Positions 43,181-51,225 of a stretch of DNA of 64,000 nt are shown in pieces. Position 1 is the first letter of the stretch. Each line of letters starts with the position of its first letter. Under the pieces are notes generated by a model, which worked only from the letters and a program-made list of their open reading frames with translations, ran no database searches and was not told where the DNA came from. A program made the translations under genes and the position numbers. The stretch covers positions 1-64,000 of the forward strand of contig CAUQMS010000012.1 of assembly GCA_963519305.1 (NCBI GenBank). The letters are read 5' to 3'. The DNA is from Ewingella sp963519305 (GTDB lineage Bacteria > Pseudomonadota > Gammaproteobacteria > Enterobacterales > Enterobacteriaceae).

Positions 43181-43999
43181 ATGACCGTAAAACTCATTGC
43201 CGTGGATATGGATGGCACCTTTCTCGACACCCGCAGTGACTATAACCGTGCGCGCTTTGCCACCCAGTACGCCGAGTTGCAGCGTCGTGGCATCAAATTC
43301 GTGGTGGCCAGCGGCAATCAGTATTATCAGCTGAAAACCTTCTTCGATGCGCTCGACCCGGACATCGCCTACGTGGCCGAAAATGGCGCTTATGTGGTGG
43401 ATAAACAGCAGGAAATCTACTGCGCGCACATGCCCGCAGAGCAGACCGCGCAGGTGCTGGAATTTATCAGCGGCATCGATGATATCGAAGTGACGGTGTG
43501 CGGCAAGAATGGCGCCTACATGCTTGAAAAGTTCGGCGAGGGCTTTTTTAAAAAGATGAGCCGTTACTATTTCCGCCTGAACCGGGTGGGGTCTTATGCC
43601 GACGTTAAGGAACCCATTTTCAAATTTGCACTGGAAGTGCCGGTTGAGAAGCTGGCAGCGCTGATGGTGCGGGTGGACGAAAATATTGGCGGGATGGTGA
43701 AGCCGGTATCGAGCGGTCATGGCTCGGTGGATCTGGTGATCCCCGGCAACCATAAAGCCAACGGGCTGAAGAAAATCCAGCAGATATACGGCATTGAAGA
43801 CAGTGACGTGGTGGCCTTCGGCGACGGCGGCAACGATCTAGAGATGCTGCAACACGCCGGATTTGGTTTCGCCATGCAAAACGCCCAGCCTGCCGTACTG
43901 GTTGCCGCCCGTTACCGGGCGGGCCTGCATCATGAGGAGGGCGTGTTACAGATTATTGACGATTGCCTGGAAGGGCGCGCGCCGTTCGTCAGGACTTAA
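43181..43999 (+). CDS. ybjI: HAD-superfamily sugar phosphatase, YbjI-like
   Basis: A 272-residue Cof-type (HAD-IIB) phosphatase. Motif I is VDMDGTFLD with the nucleophile Asp9, motif II is VVASGNQYYQL, motif III the Lys in NHKANGLKK, motif IV FGDGGNDLEML. The cap domain lies between. It resembles E. coli YbjI/YbiV, which hydrolyse sugar phosphates and FMN; the ybjJ neighbour supports YbjI. AAGGAGTCACG precedes the ATG. Its stop overlaps the stop of the converging cynS by 4 bp. Confidence 0.87.
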   Translation: MTVKLIAVDMDGTFLDTRSDYNRARFATQYAELQRRGIKFVVASGNQYYQLKTFFDALDPDIAYVAENGAYVVDKQQEIYCAHMPAEQTAQVLEFISGIDDIEVTVCGKNGAYMLEKFGEGFFKKMSRYYFRLNRVGSYADVKEPIFKFALEVPVEKLAALMVRVDENIGGMVKPVSSGHGSVDLVIPGNHKANGLKKIQQIYGIEDSDVVAFGDGGNDLEMLQHAGFGFAMQNAQPAVLVAARYRAGLHHEEGVLQIIDDCLEGRAPFVRT

Positions 44000-44466
44000 A
44001 ACGGTTTGGTCGGCAGGTATTTACCATCGAGAGTGATCACGGCGCGTTCGCCACCGTCCGGGTCCTGGACTTTTTTGATATCCAGTTTGAAGTTGATGGC
44101 GCTGATAATGCCGTCGCCGAACTGCTCATGCACCAGCGCTTTCAGTGTGGAGCCGTAGATTTGTACCATCTCGTAGAAGCGGTAGATGGTCGGGTCGGTC
44201 GGAACGCCGCCGGGAATGCTGCCGCGCAGCGGGATAGTCTGGAGCAGGCGCACCGCGTCTTCATCCAGTTCTAGTTTGGCGGCTACTGCTCTGGCGGCCG
44301 TTTCCGGCAACGGATGCTGCCCCAGCAGGGCGGCGGTCACGAAGGCCAGGCTCAGGCCGGTGCCTTCGGTGATCGCTTCAAAGGTCAGGTTCTTGCGGAT
44401 TTTGGCATCCATGATGATGTCGGTGAGATGCTGGCGTGAAGTTTGGGTATGCAGTGACTGAGTCAT
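43996..44466 (-). CDS. cynS: Cyanate hydratase (cyanase)
   Basis: A 156-residue cyanase that converts cyanate and bicarbonate to ammonia and CO2. The N-terminal helix-turn-helix-like domain (LTDIIMDAKIRKNLTFEAIT) and the C-terminal catalytic domain are complete; PTDPTIYRFYEMVQIYGSTL carries the catalytic Arg and Glu and DGIISAINF the Ser. Length equals that of E. coli CynS. It lies 34 bp downstream of cynT in the same operon. cynX, present in E. coli, is absent here. Confidence 0.95.
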   Translation of the reverse strand: MTQSLHTQTSRQHLTDIIMDAKIRKNLTFEAITEGTGLSLAFVTAALLGQHPLPETAARAVAAKLELDEDAVRLLQTIPLRGSIPGGVPTDPTIYRFYEMVQIYGSTLKALVHEQFGDGIISAINFKLDIKKVQDPDGGERAVITLDGKYLPTKPF

Positions 44467-44500
44467 AAAAATTCCTTCATATTATCAATTAATTAAAGTG

Positions 44501-45166
44501 TCAGAGGCAGGTGGCGGCGGGTGTGGCCGTGACCTGTGGGTTGGCAGCCAGCGGGACAAAACGGCGCGTGTTACCGTCAAGGGCATCAACGCCGCCGCTG
44601 GCAATGTCATACACCCAGCCGTGCAATTTGAGTTTTCCCTGTTCAAGCGCCAGGGCAACGGACGGGTGAGTTTTGATGTTGGTCAGCTGTGCAATCACAT
44701 TCTCGCGCACCACGGCATTCACGCGGTCCTGCCCGGTGGCGTACTCATTGGCCTGCGTGATACTGCGGGCAGCACCGGCATAGCGCAGCCAGCTGGCGAC
44801 GGTGGGCATGTGATCCAGACACTGACAGGTGGCGATGGCGGTCATCGCGCCGCAGTCGGAATGGCCGCAAATCACGATATCTTCGACGCCGAGGGCCGCG
44901 ACGGCATACTCCACCGAGGCACTGACGCCGCCCGGCTCAGGGCCGAATGAGGGGACGATGTTGCCCGCATTGCGGATAACAAACAGATCGCCGGGCTCGC
45001 GCTGGGTCAGCAGTTCCGGTACCAGGCGGCTGTCGGAACAGGAGATAAACAGCGTGCGCGGGTTCTGGCGGGTCGCCAGTTGTTTAAATAAATCGCTGCG
45101 CTCGACAAAGGCCTCGCGCTGGAATTTCAAAATCCCGTCAATAATTTCCTTCATATTCATTTCCAC
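44501..45166 (-). CDS. cynT: Beta-class carbonic anhydrase
   Basis: A 221-residue zinc enzyme that recycles the CO2 made by cyanase back to bicarbonate. Zinc ligands are visible: SCSDSRLVPE (Cys and the Asp-Arg dyad) and VICGHSDCGAM (His and Cys). EPGDLFVIRNAGNIVP and GWVYDIASG are typical of CynT. The start may be the ATG at 45166 or the Met four residues on (MKEIIDG). It is the first gene of the cyn operon, divergent from cynR. Confidence 0.94.
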   Translation of the reverse strand: MEMNMKEIIDGILKFQREAFVERSDLFKQLATRQNPRTLFISCSDSRLVPELLTQREPGDLFVIRNAGNIVPSFGPEPGGVSASVEYAVAALGVEDIVICGHSDCGAMTAIATCQCLDHMPTVASWLRYAGAARSITQANEYATGQDRVNAVVRENVIAQLTNIKTHPSVALALEQGKLKLHGWVYDIASGGVDALDGNTRRFVPLAANPQVTATPAATCL

Positions 45167-45209
45167 TCATGATGTTTCGATGGGCAGATGATGAACGTTA
45201 CTGGCTATA

Positions 45210-45241
45210 GGGTCTAAGACCCATTTATAATGGAGTCCATT
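45210..45241. promoter_or_regulatory. Two palindromes in the cynT-cynR intergenic region
   Basis: GGGTC-TAA-GACCC (45210-45222) and AATGGA-G-TCCATT (45229-45241) are perfect inverted repeats 6 bp apart, between the divergent cynT and cynR starts. Paired sites of this kind suit a LysR tetramer, so they are the likely CynR recognition and activation sites. Confidence 0.6.
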
Positions 45242-45265
45242 GGTTTTACTTATAGTGAGGTGTTT

Positions 45266-46180
45266 GTGCTACTGCGACACATCCGTTACTTTCTGGCCGT
45301 GGCTGAGCAGGGGAATTTCACCCGTGCGGCTGAGATGTTGCATGTCTCCCAGCCGACGCTCTCGCAGCAAATTAAACAACTTGAAGCCTCGCTGAACGCG
45401 CAGTTGTTCGACCGCTCCGGCCGGACGGTGACACTGACGGATGCAGGTGTTGCCTGGAAGCATTATGCCGAGCGGGCGTTGCAGGACTTGCAGGCCGGCG
45501 CGAGGGCGATTCATGATGCGGAAGATTTACAGCAGGGAACGCTGCGTCTGGCGATGACGCCGACCTTTACGTCTTACCTGACCGCGCCCGTGGTGGGCGA
45601 GTTTTACCGGCGCTATCCGGGGATCCGCCTGGAGCTCTGCGAAATGACGCAGGATAAAATCGAGGTGTTGCTGGCGCAGGACCAGCTGGATCTGGGCATT
45701 GCGTTTGAGCCGGTACAGTCGGCGGAGATTGCCTCTACACGGCTGTTTGAGGAGACGCTGAATCTGATGGTGGGGGAAGGACATCCGCTGGCCGGCAGGC
45801 GAGAAAAGCTGGATCCGGAGGCGTTTGCGCGTCAGCCGCTGGTCTTACTCAACGGGGATTTCGCGACGAGGCAGTTTATCGATCTGTTTTATCAGCGGAT
45901 TTCGGTACGTCCGCAGGTGGTGATGCAAGCCAGCACCATCAGCGCGATTATCGACATGGTACGTTGCGGGCAGCTGGCGACAATCCTGCCGCAGGCTATC
46001 GCCAGCGCTGACCGGCAGCTGCACCCGCTTCAGCTGGAGACACCCATCAGCGTGCGGCAGGCAGTGCTGTTACAGCGTAAAGACGCTTACCGCAGTGCGG
46101 CTGCGCGCGCCTTTGTTGAGTTACTGAGTCATTACGCCACCGGCTTGCACACTACTTCCCCGGAAACCAATTCCCTGTAA
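45266..46180 (+). CDS. cynR: LysR-family regulator CynR
   Basis: A 304-residue LysR-type regulator that in E. coli activates cynTS in response to cyanate and represses itself. The N-terminal winged helix (RHIRYFLAVAEQGNFTRAAE, HVSQPTLSQQIKQLE) and the effector domain (LRLAMTPTFTSYLTAPVVGEF, DLGIAFEPV) follow E. coli CynR closely. The frame opens at 45230, but the GTG at 45266 matches the E. coli start (VLLRHIRYF) and has GAGGTG upstream. Its last codons lie in a 15-bp tandem repeat, one unit of which supplies the stop. Confidence 0.93.
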   Translation: MLLRHIRYFLAVAEQGNFTRAAEMLHVSQPTLSQQIKQLEASLNAQLFDRSGRTVTLTDAGVAWKHYAERALQDLQAGARAIHDAEDLQQGTLRLAMTPTFTSYLTAPVVGEFYRRYPGIRLELCEMTQDKIEVLLAQDQLDLGIAFEPVQSAEIASTRLFEETLNLMVGEGHPLAGRREKLDPEAFARQPLVLLNGDFATRQFIDLFYQRISVRPQVVMQASTISAIIDMVRCGQLATILPQAIASADRQLHPLQLETPISVRQAVLLQRKDAYRSAAARAFVELLSHYATGLHTTSPETNSL

Positions 46181-46586
46181 ACCAATTCCCCGGAAACAAA
46201 AAGTACCCCGCCACAATCACCAGTGCGATAAAGAACAGCCGGACCACCAGTCTGACGCGCGAAGCAGGGCGCAGACCGGACTGCGCATTTTTGCGCGGAG
46301 ACCGCGTTTTTCGCGGCGGTTGCGCGAAGAAACGGTTAACAATCGTCAGGTTCTGCTCCAGCTTCGCACGGTTCTGCGCATCCACGCTGAAGTCGGCATC
46401 GTGAGCCGCGGCGTTACGTAAATGAGTGATATGGCGCAGCGCGGCGCGGACTTCCGGCGTCAGCTGGCCATCCACCGACAGGGCCAGCTGTTTCAGGCCC
46501 TGTCCCTGTGCGCCCAGCCCTTTCAGGGCTTTCTCAATGACGGCACCCTGTTTTATCAGTGTGCCTCGCAGTGCTTCCTGACTCAT
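46152..46586 (-). CDS. HEPN-like small membrane protein co-transcribed with mtr
   Basis: A 144-residue protein I do not recognise by name. Residues ~1-95 are helical and contain LRHITHLRNAAAHDADF, whose Arg-x4-His fits the catalytic signature of HEPN ribonucleases and also DUF4145-like domains. A basic linker (PPRKTRSPRKNAQ) and one transmembrane helix near 113-132 (LVVRLFFIALVIVAGYFLFP) follow; the end repeats GNWF. Its ATG overlaps the mtr stop by 1 bp (TGATG), so it is translated with the tryptophan permease. RNase activity and any link to tryptophan uptake are inference only. Confidence 0.65.
   Translation of the reverse strand: MSQEALRGTLIKQGAVIEKALKGLGAQGQGLKQLALSVDGQLTPEVRAALRHITHLRNAAAHDADFSVDAQNRAKLEQNLTIVNRFFAQPPRKTRSPRKNAQSGLRPASRVRLVVRLFFIALVIVAGYFLFPGNWFTGNWFPGK
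46156..46200. repeat. Three 15-bp tandem repeats across two gene ends
   Basis: TTCCCCGGAAACCAA, TTCCCTGTAAACCAA and TTCCCCGGAAACAAA follow one another. The tract codes for the end of CynR on the plus strand and for the end of the HEPN-like protein on the minus strand. The middle unit has changed so that it contains the cynR stop TAA. Confidence 0.95.
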
Positions 46587-47830
46587 CAGCGGTAAACCGG
46601 CAGCAGATTGAGGCTGGAGAAAATATGCACCGCGGCATTCAGCACGCCGAACAGCAGCACCAGCACAATCATTTTATTGCCGCCCCACACCCGGTAACGC
46701 GGGCTGCCAAAGCGCTGACGCGAGGCCCGCGCCATCAGTGCCGGGACGATCACCGCCCAGACGGTCGCGGCCAGACCGGCAAAACCAATGGCGTAAATGA
46801 AGCCGTCGGGGTAGATCACGCCACCGATGATCGGCGGGATGAACGTCACGAGTGCGGTTTTGAAACGCCCGGTCCGGCTGTCGTCGAACTTAAACAGGTC
46901 GGCCAGATAGTCAAACAGGCCAAGCGTCACACCGAGGAAGGAACAGGCAACCGCGAAATTGGAGAAAACGGTCAGCAGCAGGTCCAGCCCGGCGCTGTTG
47001 AGGATCTGGCTCAGCGACTGCACCAGCACGTCAATATTGCCGCCGCGCTGCGCGATGCCAATAAACGCCGGGCGCGGGATATTGCCCATCGTCCCCAGCA
47101 TCCAGATCACATACAGCCCAAGCGCCATCAGGGTACCGAGCAGCAGGCATTTTTTAATCACCTGCGGATTTTTTCCGTAATACTTCATCAGGCTCGGCAC
47201 GTTGCCGTGGTAACCGAACGAGGCCAGACAAAAAGGCAGCGTCGCCAGCACATAGGGCGCGTAGCTTGGGTTAAGTTCCACGCTGTTAAGCAGGTTAACG
47301 GGTTTGATGTGCCACAGCAGGCTGCCAAACGTGAGGAAAAAGGCGATGATCTTCGCGCCCAGCACGATGGCCGTCATGCGGCTCACCGCGCGGGTGCTCA
47401 GCCAGACGATAAAGGCCACGGCCAGCGCCGTCAGCAGGCCACCGAGACGCGGTGAGAAATCAACCGACATTTCCCGCATCGTATGCTGCAACACCGAGCC
47501 GCTGGCCGAGATGTAGGCATACGTCAGGATATAGAGCACGAAAGCGATAGTGATGCCGTTGAGCATATTCCAGCCGTTGCCCAGCAGGTCACGGGTGACG
47601 GTGTTAAAACTGGATCCGATCGGGTAGTTCAGGTTGGCTTCCAGAATCATCAGCCCCGAATACAGCATACAAAACCAGGTGAAGACCAGCGCCGCCACGG
47701 ACCAGAAAAACCAGGCGCCCGACATCACCACGGGTAGGGAGAACATCCCTGCGCCAATGATGGTTCCCCCGATAATCATCGCGCCACCCAGCACAGAGCG
47801 GTGTGGAGCCTTTACTTCAAGCGTCGCCAT
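46586..47830 (-). CDS. mtr: Tryptophan-specific permease Mtr
   Basis: A 414-residue, eleven-helix aromatic amino acid:proton symporter of the Mtr/TnaB/TyrP family. It matches E. coli Mtr over its full length (LGGAMIIGGTIIGAGMFSLP, GYHGNVPSLMKYYGK, GLFDYLADLF, SSLNLLPVY at the end), including the tryptophan-permease version of these segments. The 5' region is long (about 250 bp to a TrpR-like operator), so regulation by tryptophan is likely, as in E. coli. A small HEPN-like membrane protein is encoded immediately after it in the same transcript. Confidence 0.94.
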   Translation of the reverse strand: MATLEVKAPHRSVLGGAMIIGGTIIGAGMFSLPVVMSGAWFFWSVAALVFTWFCMLYSGLMILEANLNYPIGSSFNTVTRDLLGNGWNMLNGITIAFVLYILTYAYISASGSVLQHTMREMSVDFSPRLGGLLTALAVAFIVWLSTRAVSRMTAIVLGAKIIAFFLTFGSLLWHIKPVNLLNSVELNPSYAPYVLATLPFCLASFGYHGNVPSLMKYYGKNPQVIKKCLLLGTLMALGLYVIWMLGTMGNIPRPAFIGIAQRGGNIDVLVQSLSQILNSAGLDLLLTVFSNFAVACSFLGVTLGLFDYLADLFKFDDSRTGRFKTALVTFIPPIIGGVIYPDGFIYAIGFAGLAATVWAVIVPALMARASRQRFGSPRYRVWGGNKMIVLVLLFGVLNAAVHIFSSLNLLPVYR

Positions 47831-48082
47831 AGTGCGGATCCTCGCGTGGCTTCATACCCGTCATACTTCGCATTGCATGTGCGTTCAGCCTGGTCACATC
47901 GTTAGCTATGCTTCCAGGATTCTCTTACTTGCCGCCTTCCTGCAACGCGAATTATTTAGAGTAAAATCATGATAGGCCTGTGAAACAGGCTAAATTATAG
48001 CTTGCCGGTACCCTGCATTTATCCTGCGGGTCTGGTCTTAAGCGCGGCAATATAGTGCATATGAGTGAGGATGTATACGTTT

Positions 48083-48099
48083 GACTAGTTCGCTAGTAC
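48083..48099. promoter_or_regulatory. TrpR-like operator upstream of mtr
   Basis: GACTAGTTCGCTAGTAC carries the two CTAG half-sites with the 4-nt spacing of the TrpR operator (ACTAG-N4-CTAGT). E. coli mtr is repressed by TrpR. It lies about 255 bp from the mtr start and about 105 bp from the I78 inhibitor start on the other side, so the mtr transcript would have a long leader or the site may serve both genes. Confidence 0.7.
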
Positions 48100-48202
48100 A
48101 TGGAAAGCGAATTATCCTGTCAGATGATATGATTTGCGCAGGCATTCCTGTTGTGAACAGAGCTGCTGTTCACCTTTCTTTTAATTGACGGATCTTTTAA
48201 CC

Positions 48203-48496
48203 ATGAATAAAGCCCTCCTTTGCCTCTTCGCCCTGGCCGTACTTGCCCTTACCGCCTGTCAGAAACACGCTGATACGGCCAAAAACGCCGAAAGCATTCA
48301 GCAGCCGGACACCTGTCGTGCAGCCTCTTTTCATTACCTGATCGGTAAACCTGCATCTACGCTCGATGGGATGCGTTTTGCACAACCGATGCGCCACATT
48401 ACGCCAGATACCGCTGTGACCATGGACTACCACGCCGGGCGGCTGAATGTGGAATCCAACGACAAAGGCGTGATCACCCGTCTGTATTGCGCGTGA
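48203..48496 (+). CDS. I78-family peptidase inhibitor lipoprotein
   Basis: A 97-residue lipoprotein. The signal peptide ends in the lipobox LALTAC (Cys19). The mature part is an inhibitor I78 domain: CRAASFHYLIGKP, the reactive-region strand, TAVTMDYHAGRLNVESNDKG and VITRLYCA, with the two conserved cysteines bracketing it. Such proteins inhibit serine peptidases (elastase/trypsin type) and may protect the envelope. The open frame begins at 48185; MNKALLC at 48203 gives the proper signal peptide. It stands alone. Confidence 0.83.
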   Translation: MNKALLCLFALAVLALTACQKHADTAKNAESIQQPDTCRAASFHYLIGKPASTLDGMRFAQPMRHITPDTAVTMDYHAGRLNVESNDKGVITRLYCA

Positions 48497-49096
48497 TCAG
48501 TCCCGCCGCAGGCTGTTCTGCAGCGGCCACAAGGCCAGCGTGGCGGCGTCGGTCAGCGCCTGCGGGCTGACACCGTCGCGGGCCTGCACCGATAAACCGT
48601 GCAGAAAAGTGGCGTAGAAATGCCCGAGGCGCAGCGGATCGGCCTCTGCGGCCAGTTCCCTCTGTGCGGCAGCCTGAATAAAACGGTCAATAATTCCCTG
48701 TGTGCGCTGCTGGCGTTGTTGCGCCAGCCATTCGCGCAGGCTGTCGTTGTCTTCGCTCAGCCCTCCGGCCGCAGAAACCACCATACAGCCCAGCGGCTGG
48801 ATATTGCGGGTATAAAGCGCGATCGCCGCCGAAAACAGGGCGCTGACAGCCGCAAGAATATTCGCCTGCTGCAGGGCTGCAACCGCAAAACCCCCTTCGT
48901 TGTCGGCATAATTACCGACAGCTTCCCTGAACAGCTGCTCTTTTGAGCCAAAGGCGTGGTAGATCCGCGCCGACGCGATGCCCATTTCAGCCACCAGATC
49001 CGCCATTGATGTGCCTTCATAGCCGTGACGCCAAAATAAATTTCGGGCGGCGATCAGCGCTGCCTCGCGATCAAATTCTCTGGGACGGCCTGCCAT
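48497..49096 (-). CDS. TetR-family transcriptional regulator
   Basis: A 199-residue repressor with the TetR helix-turn-helix (REAALIAARNLFWRHGYEGT, MADLVAEMGIASARIYHAFG, SKEQLFREAVGNY) and a helical ligand-binding domain containing GCMVVSAAGGLSEDN, typical of the AcrR/YxaF-like branch. It is divergent from the epimerase/hydrolase cluster and is the best candidate for its regulator; the ligand is unknown. A perfect 19-bp inverted repeat in the intergenic region, 135 bp from its start, could be its operator. Its 3' end lies directly against the I78 inhibitor gene. Confidence 0.87.
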   Translation of the reverse strand: MAGRPREFDREAALIAARNLFWRHGYEGTSMADLVAEMGIASARIYHAFGSKEQLFREAVGNYADNEGGFAVAALQQANILAAVSALFSAAIALYTRNIQPLGCMVVSAAGGLSEDNDSLREWLAQQRQQRTQGIIDRFIQAAAQRELAAEADPLRLGHFYATFLHGLSVQARDGVSPQALTDAATLALWPLQNSLRRD

Positions 49097-49230
49097 GCAT
49101 GCTCCGGTAACAAGTTAAGTAAAATCTGAATCCATTTTTCCACATAAATCAGGGGAGTGACACCTGCTTTCGCCGGGTTGAACCTTAACGCTTTGTGCAC
49201 TGCACGAAAAATCCATTTGCAATATCTTCG

Positions 49231-49274
49231 GCTTGCTCCTATTGTTTGTCAATCAACAAACAATAGGAGCAAGC
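49231..49274 (+). promoter_or_regulatory. Perfect 19-bp inverted repeat ending at a start codon
   Basis: The 19 bases at 49231-49249 (beginning GCTTGCTCC) are the exact reverse complement of 49256-49274 (ending GGAGCAAGC), around the 6-nt loop CAATCA. The right arm contains the Shine-Dalgarno AGGAGC of the epimerase gene, whose ATG follows at 49275. In RNA the hairpin would bury the ribosome site; as DNA it could be a repressor operator. Confidence 0.9.
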
Positions 49275-50330
49275 ATGAAAACCATCAAAGGCCCCAGTCT
49301 TCACCTCGCACAATTTAGCGACGACGTTTTTCCGTTTAACCGCCTCGATACCCTCGCGGCCTGGGCGGCGGGTAACGGCTTTGCCGCGCTGCAAATCCCG
49401 GCGTGGGACAGCCGTCTGCTGGACCTCAAGCTGGCGGCCGAAAGCCAGACCTACTGTGATGAACTCACCGGCATGCTGGCCTCGCACGGACTGGTCATCA
49501 GTGAACTGACCACCCATATTTTTGGTCAACTGATGGCGGTTCACCCGGCTTACGATGCACTGTGTGATGGTTTTGCACCTGAGCATTTACGCGGTAATTC
49601 TGCCGCGAGAACGCAATGGGCCAACGCGCAGTTGCTGCTGGCCGCGAAGGCCTCAGCACGGCTGGGACTGACGGAGATGGGGACGTTTTCGGGGTCGCTG
49701 GCGTGGCCCTACATTTTTCCGTTCCCGCAACGACCTGCGGGGTTAGTGGAAACGGCGTTTGACGAGCTGTCACGCCGCTGGTTACCGGTGCTGGATGCCT
49801 GCGATGAGCAGGGCATTAATCTGTGTTTTGAAATCCACCCGGGTGAAGATTTGCACGACGGCATTACGTTTGAAATGTTCCTCGAACGCACCCGCAATCA
49901 CCCACGTTGCAAAATGCTGTTTGACCCGAGCCATTTCGTGCTGCAACAGCTTAACTATCTGGAATATCTGGATATCTACCAAGAGTTTATCCGCATGTTC
50001 CATGTCAAAGATGCGGAGTTTAACCCGACCGGCCGACAGGGGATGTACGGCGGTTATCAGTCATGGAATGACCGCGCGGGGCGTTTTCGTTCCACCGGTG
50101 ACGGACAGGTCGATTTCAAAAGCATTTTCTCGAAACTGACTCAGAACGGCTATCCGGGCTGGGCGACGCTGGAGTGGGAGTGCTGTCTGAAAAATAAAGA
50201 GGATGGCGCGCGTGAAGGCGCGGCGTTTATCCGGGATCACATCATACAGGTGACCGCTAACGTCTTTGACGATTTTGCCGCCGCGCCGGTCAGCCAGACA
50301 CAAATCAATCAGCTTCTGGGTATTCGCTGA
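49275..50330 (+). CDS. Sugar phosphate isomerase/epimerase (AP-endonuclease-2-like TIM barrel)
   Basis: A 351-residue TIM-barrel protein of the xylose-isomerase-like AP_endonuc_2 superfamily. Metal ligands and barrel marks are visible: CFEIHPGEDLHDG (Glu, His), KMLFDPSHFVLQQ (Asp, His), MFHVKDAEF (His, Asp), ATLEWECCLK (Glu). Members isomerise or epimerise keto-sugars or oxidise cyclitols; the substrate is unknown. The ATG at 49275 follows AGGAGC, which lies inside a perfect hairpin. It is first of three genes with two alpha/beta hydrolases; together they suggest breakdown of an esterified or glycosidic compound. Confidence 0.85.
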   Translation: MKTIKGPSLHLAQFSDDVFPFNRLDTLAAWAAGNGFAALQIPAWDSRLLDLKLAAESQTYCDELTGMLASHGLVISELTTHIFGQLMAVHPAYDALCDGFAPEHLRGNSAARTQWANAQLLLAAKASARLGLTEMGTFSGSLAWPYIFPFPQRPAGLVETAFDELSRRWLPVLDACDEQGINLCFEIHPGEDLHDGITFEMFLERTRNHPRCKMLFDPSHFVLQQLNYLEYLDIYQEFIRMFHVKDAEFNPTGRQGMYGGYQSWNDRAGRFRSTGDGQVDFKSIFSKLTQNGYPGWATLEWECCLKNKEDGAREGAAFIRDHIIQVTANVFDDFAAAPVSQTQINQLLGIR

Positions 50331-50352
50331 ACCACTTTTACAGGGAAAAATC

Positions 50353-51225
50353 ATGCAATTGTCATCTGAACAACATCATCATTCACTTTTGGTCCGCGGG
50401 CGCAGGCTGCACTGTGTGTCACAGGGCCACGGCGCACCGGTTCTGTTAATTCCGGGCTGGCCGCAGACCTGGTATACCTGGCGATACGTCATGGAGGCGC
50501 TGGCGGCGGCGGGGTATCAGGCCATTGCCTTTGACCCGCCGGGCACCGGTGACTCTCAGGCGCCTGAGGGTGGCTACGATACCGGAAATATCGCCGCTAT
50601 CCTGCACGAGGCGATGACGCAGTTGGGCCATCTGCATTATCCGGTGATCGGCCACGATATTGGTATGTGGGTGGGTTATGCACTCGCCAGTGACTTTCCG
50701 CAGGCGGTGGAGAAACTGATTTTAACCGAAGCGGTGATCCCGGGGCTGGCACCCGCGCCGCCGATATTTGTCGCACCACAGGAGAACATCTTCCTCTGGC
50801 ATTTCATGTTTAATCAGCTGGCCGATCTGCCGGAAGCGCTGACCGAAGGACGCGAAGAGCGCTATCTCAGTTTTATCTTCGACAAGTGGTCATGGCACCG
50901 CTCGCGGGTGGCCAGCGAGGTGTATATCCGCGCTTACTCTGCGCCGGGAAAACTCCATGCCGGGTTCAACTATTACCGCGCCATCCCTGAAACCGTGCGG
51001 CAAAATCAGCAACGGGCGCTTACGCCGCTGACCATGCCGGTGCTGGCGATTGGTGCTGAACATGCCACCGCTGATGCGCCGTTCCTGACCTTACAGCCGG
51101 TCGCAACCGATCTTCACAGCGCCATGGTGGCTGACTGCGGGCACTTTATTACCGAGGAGTGCCCCGAAGCCTTCTGCGATCTGCTGCTGCCATTCCTGTT
51201 GCAGGAGGCGTCCCGTGCCGCTTGA
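50353..51225 (+). CDS. Alpha/beta hydrolase, epoxide-hydrolase-like
   Basis: A 290-residue alpha/beta hydrolase. The oxyanion region LIPGWPQTWYTWR, the nucleophile elbow IGHDIGMWVGY (an Asp nucleophile, as in epoxide hydrolases and haloalkane dehalogenases, and not Ser) and the catalytic His in DCGHFITEECP are visible. Substrate is unknown. The frame opens at 50266 inside the epimerase gene; the ATG at 50353 follows CAGGGAAAAATC and matches the family start. The next hydrolase gene overlaps its end by 11 bp. Confidence 0.87.
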   Translation: MQLSSEQHHHSLLVRGRRLHCVSQGHGAPVLLIPGWPQTWYTWRYVMEALAAAGYQAIAFDPPGTGDSQAPEGGYDTGNIAAILHEAMTQLGHLHYPVIGHDIGMWVGYALASDFPQAVEKLILTEAVIPGLAPAPPIFVAPQENIFLWHFMFNQLADLPEALTEGREERYLSFIFDKWSWHRSRVASEVYIRAYSAPGKLHAGFNYYRAIPETVRQNQQRALTPLTMPVLAIGAEHATADAPFLTLQPVATDLHSAMVADCGHFITEECPEAFCDLLLPFLLQEASRAA

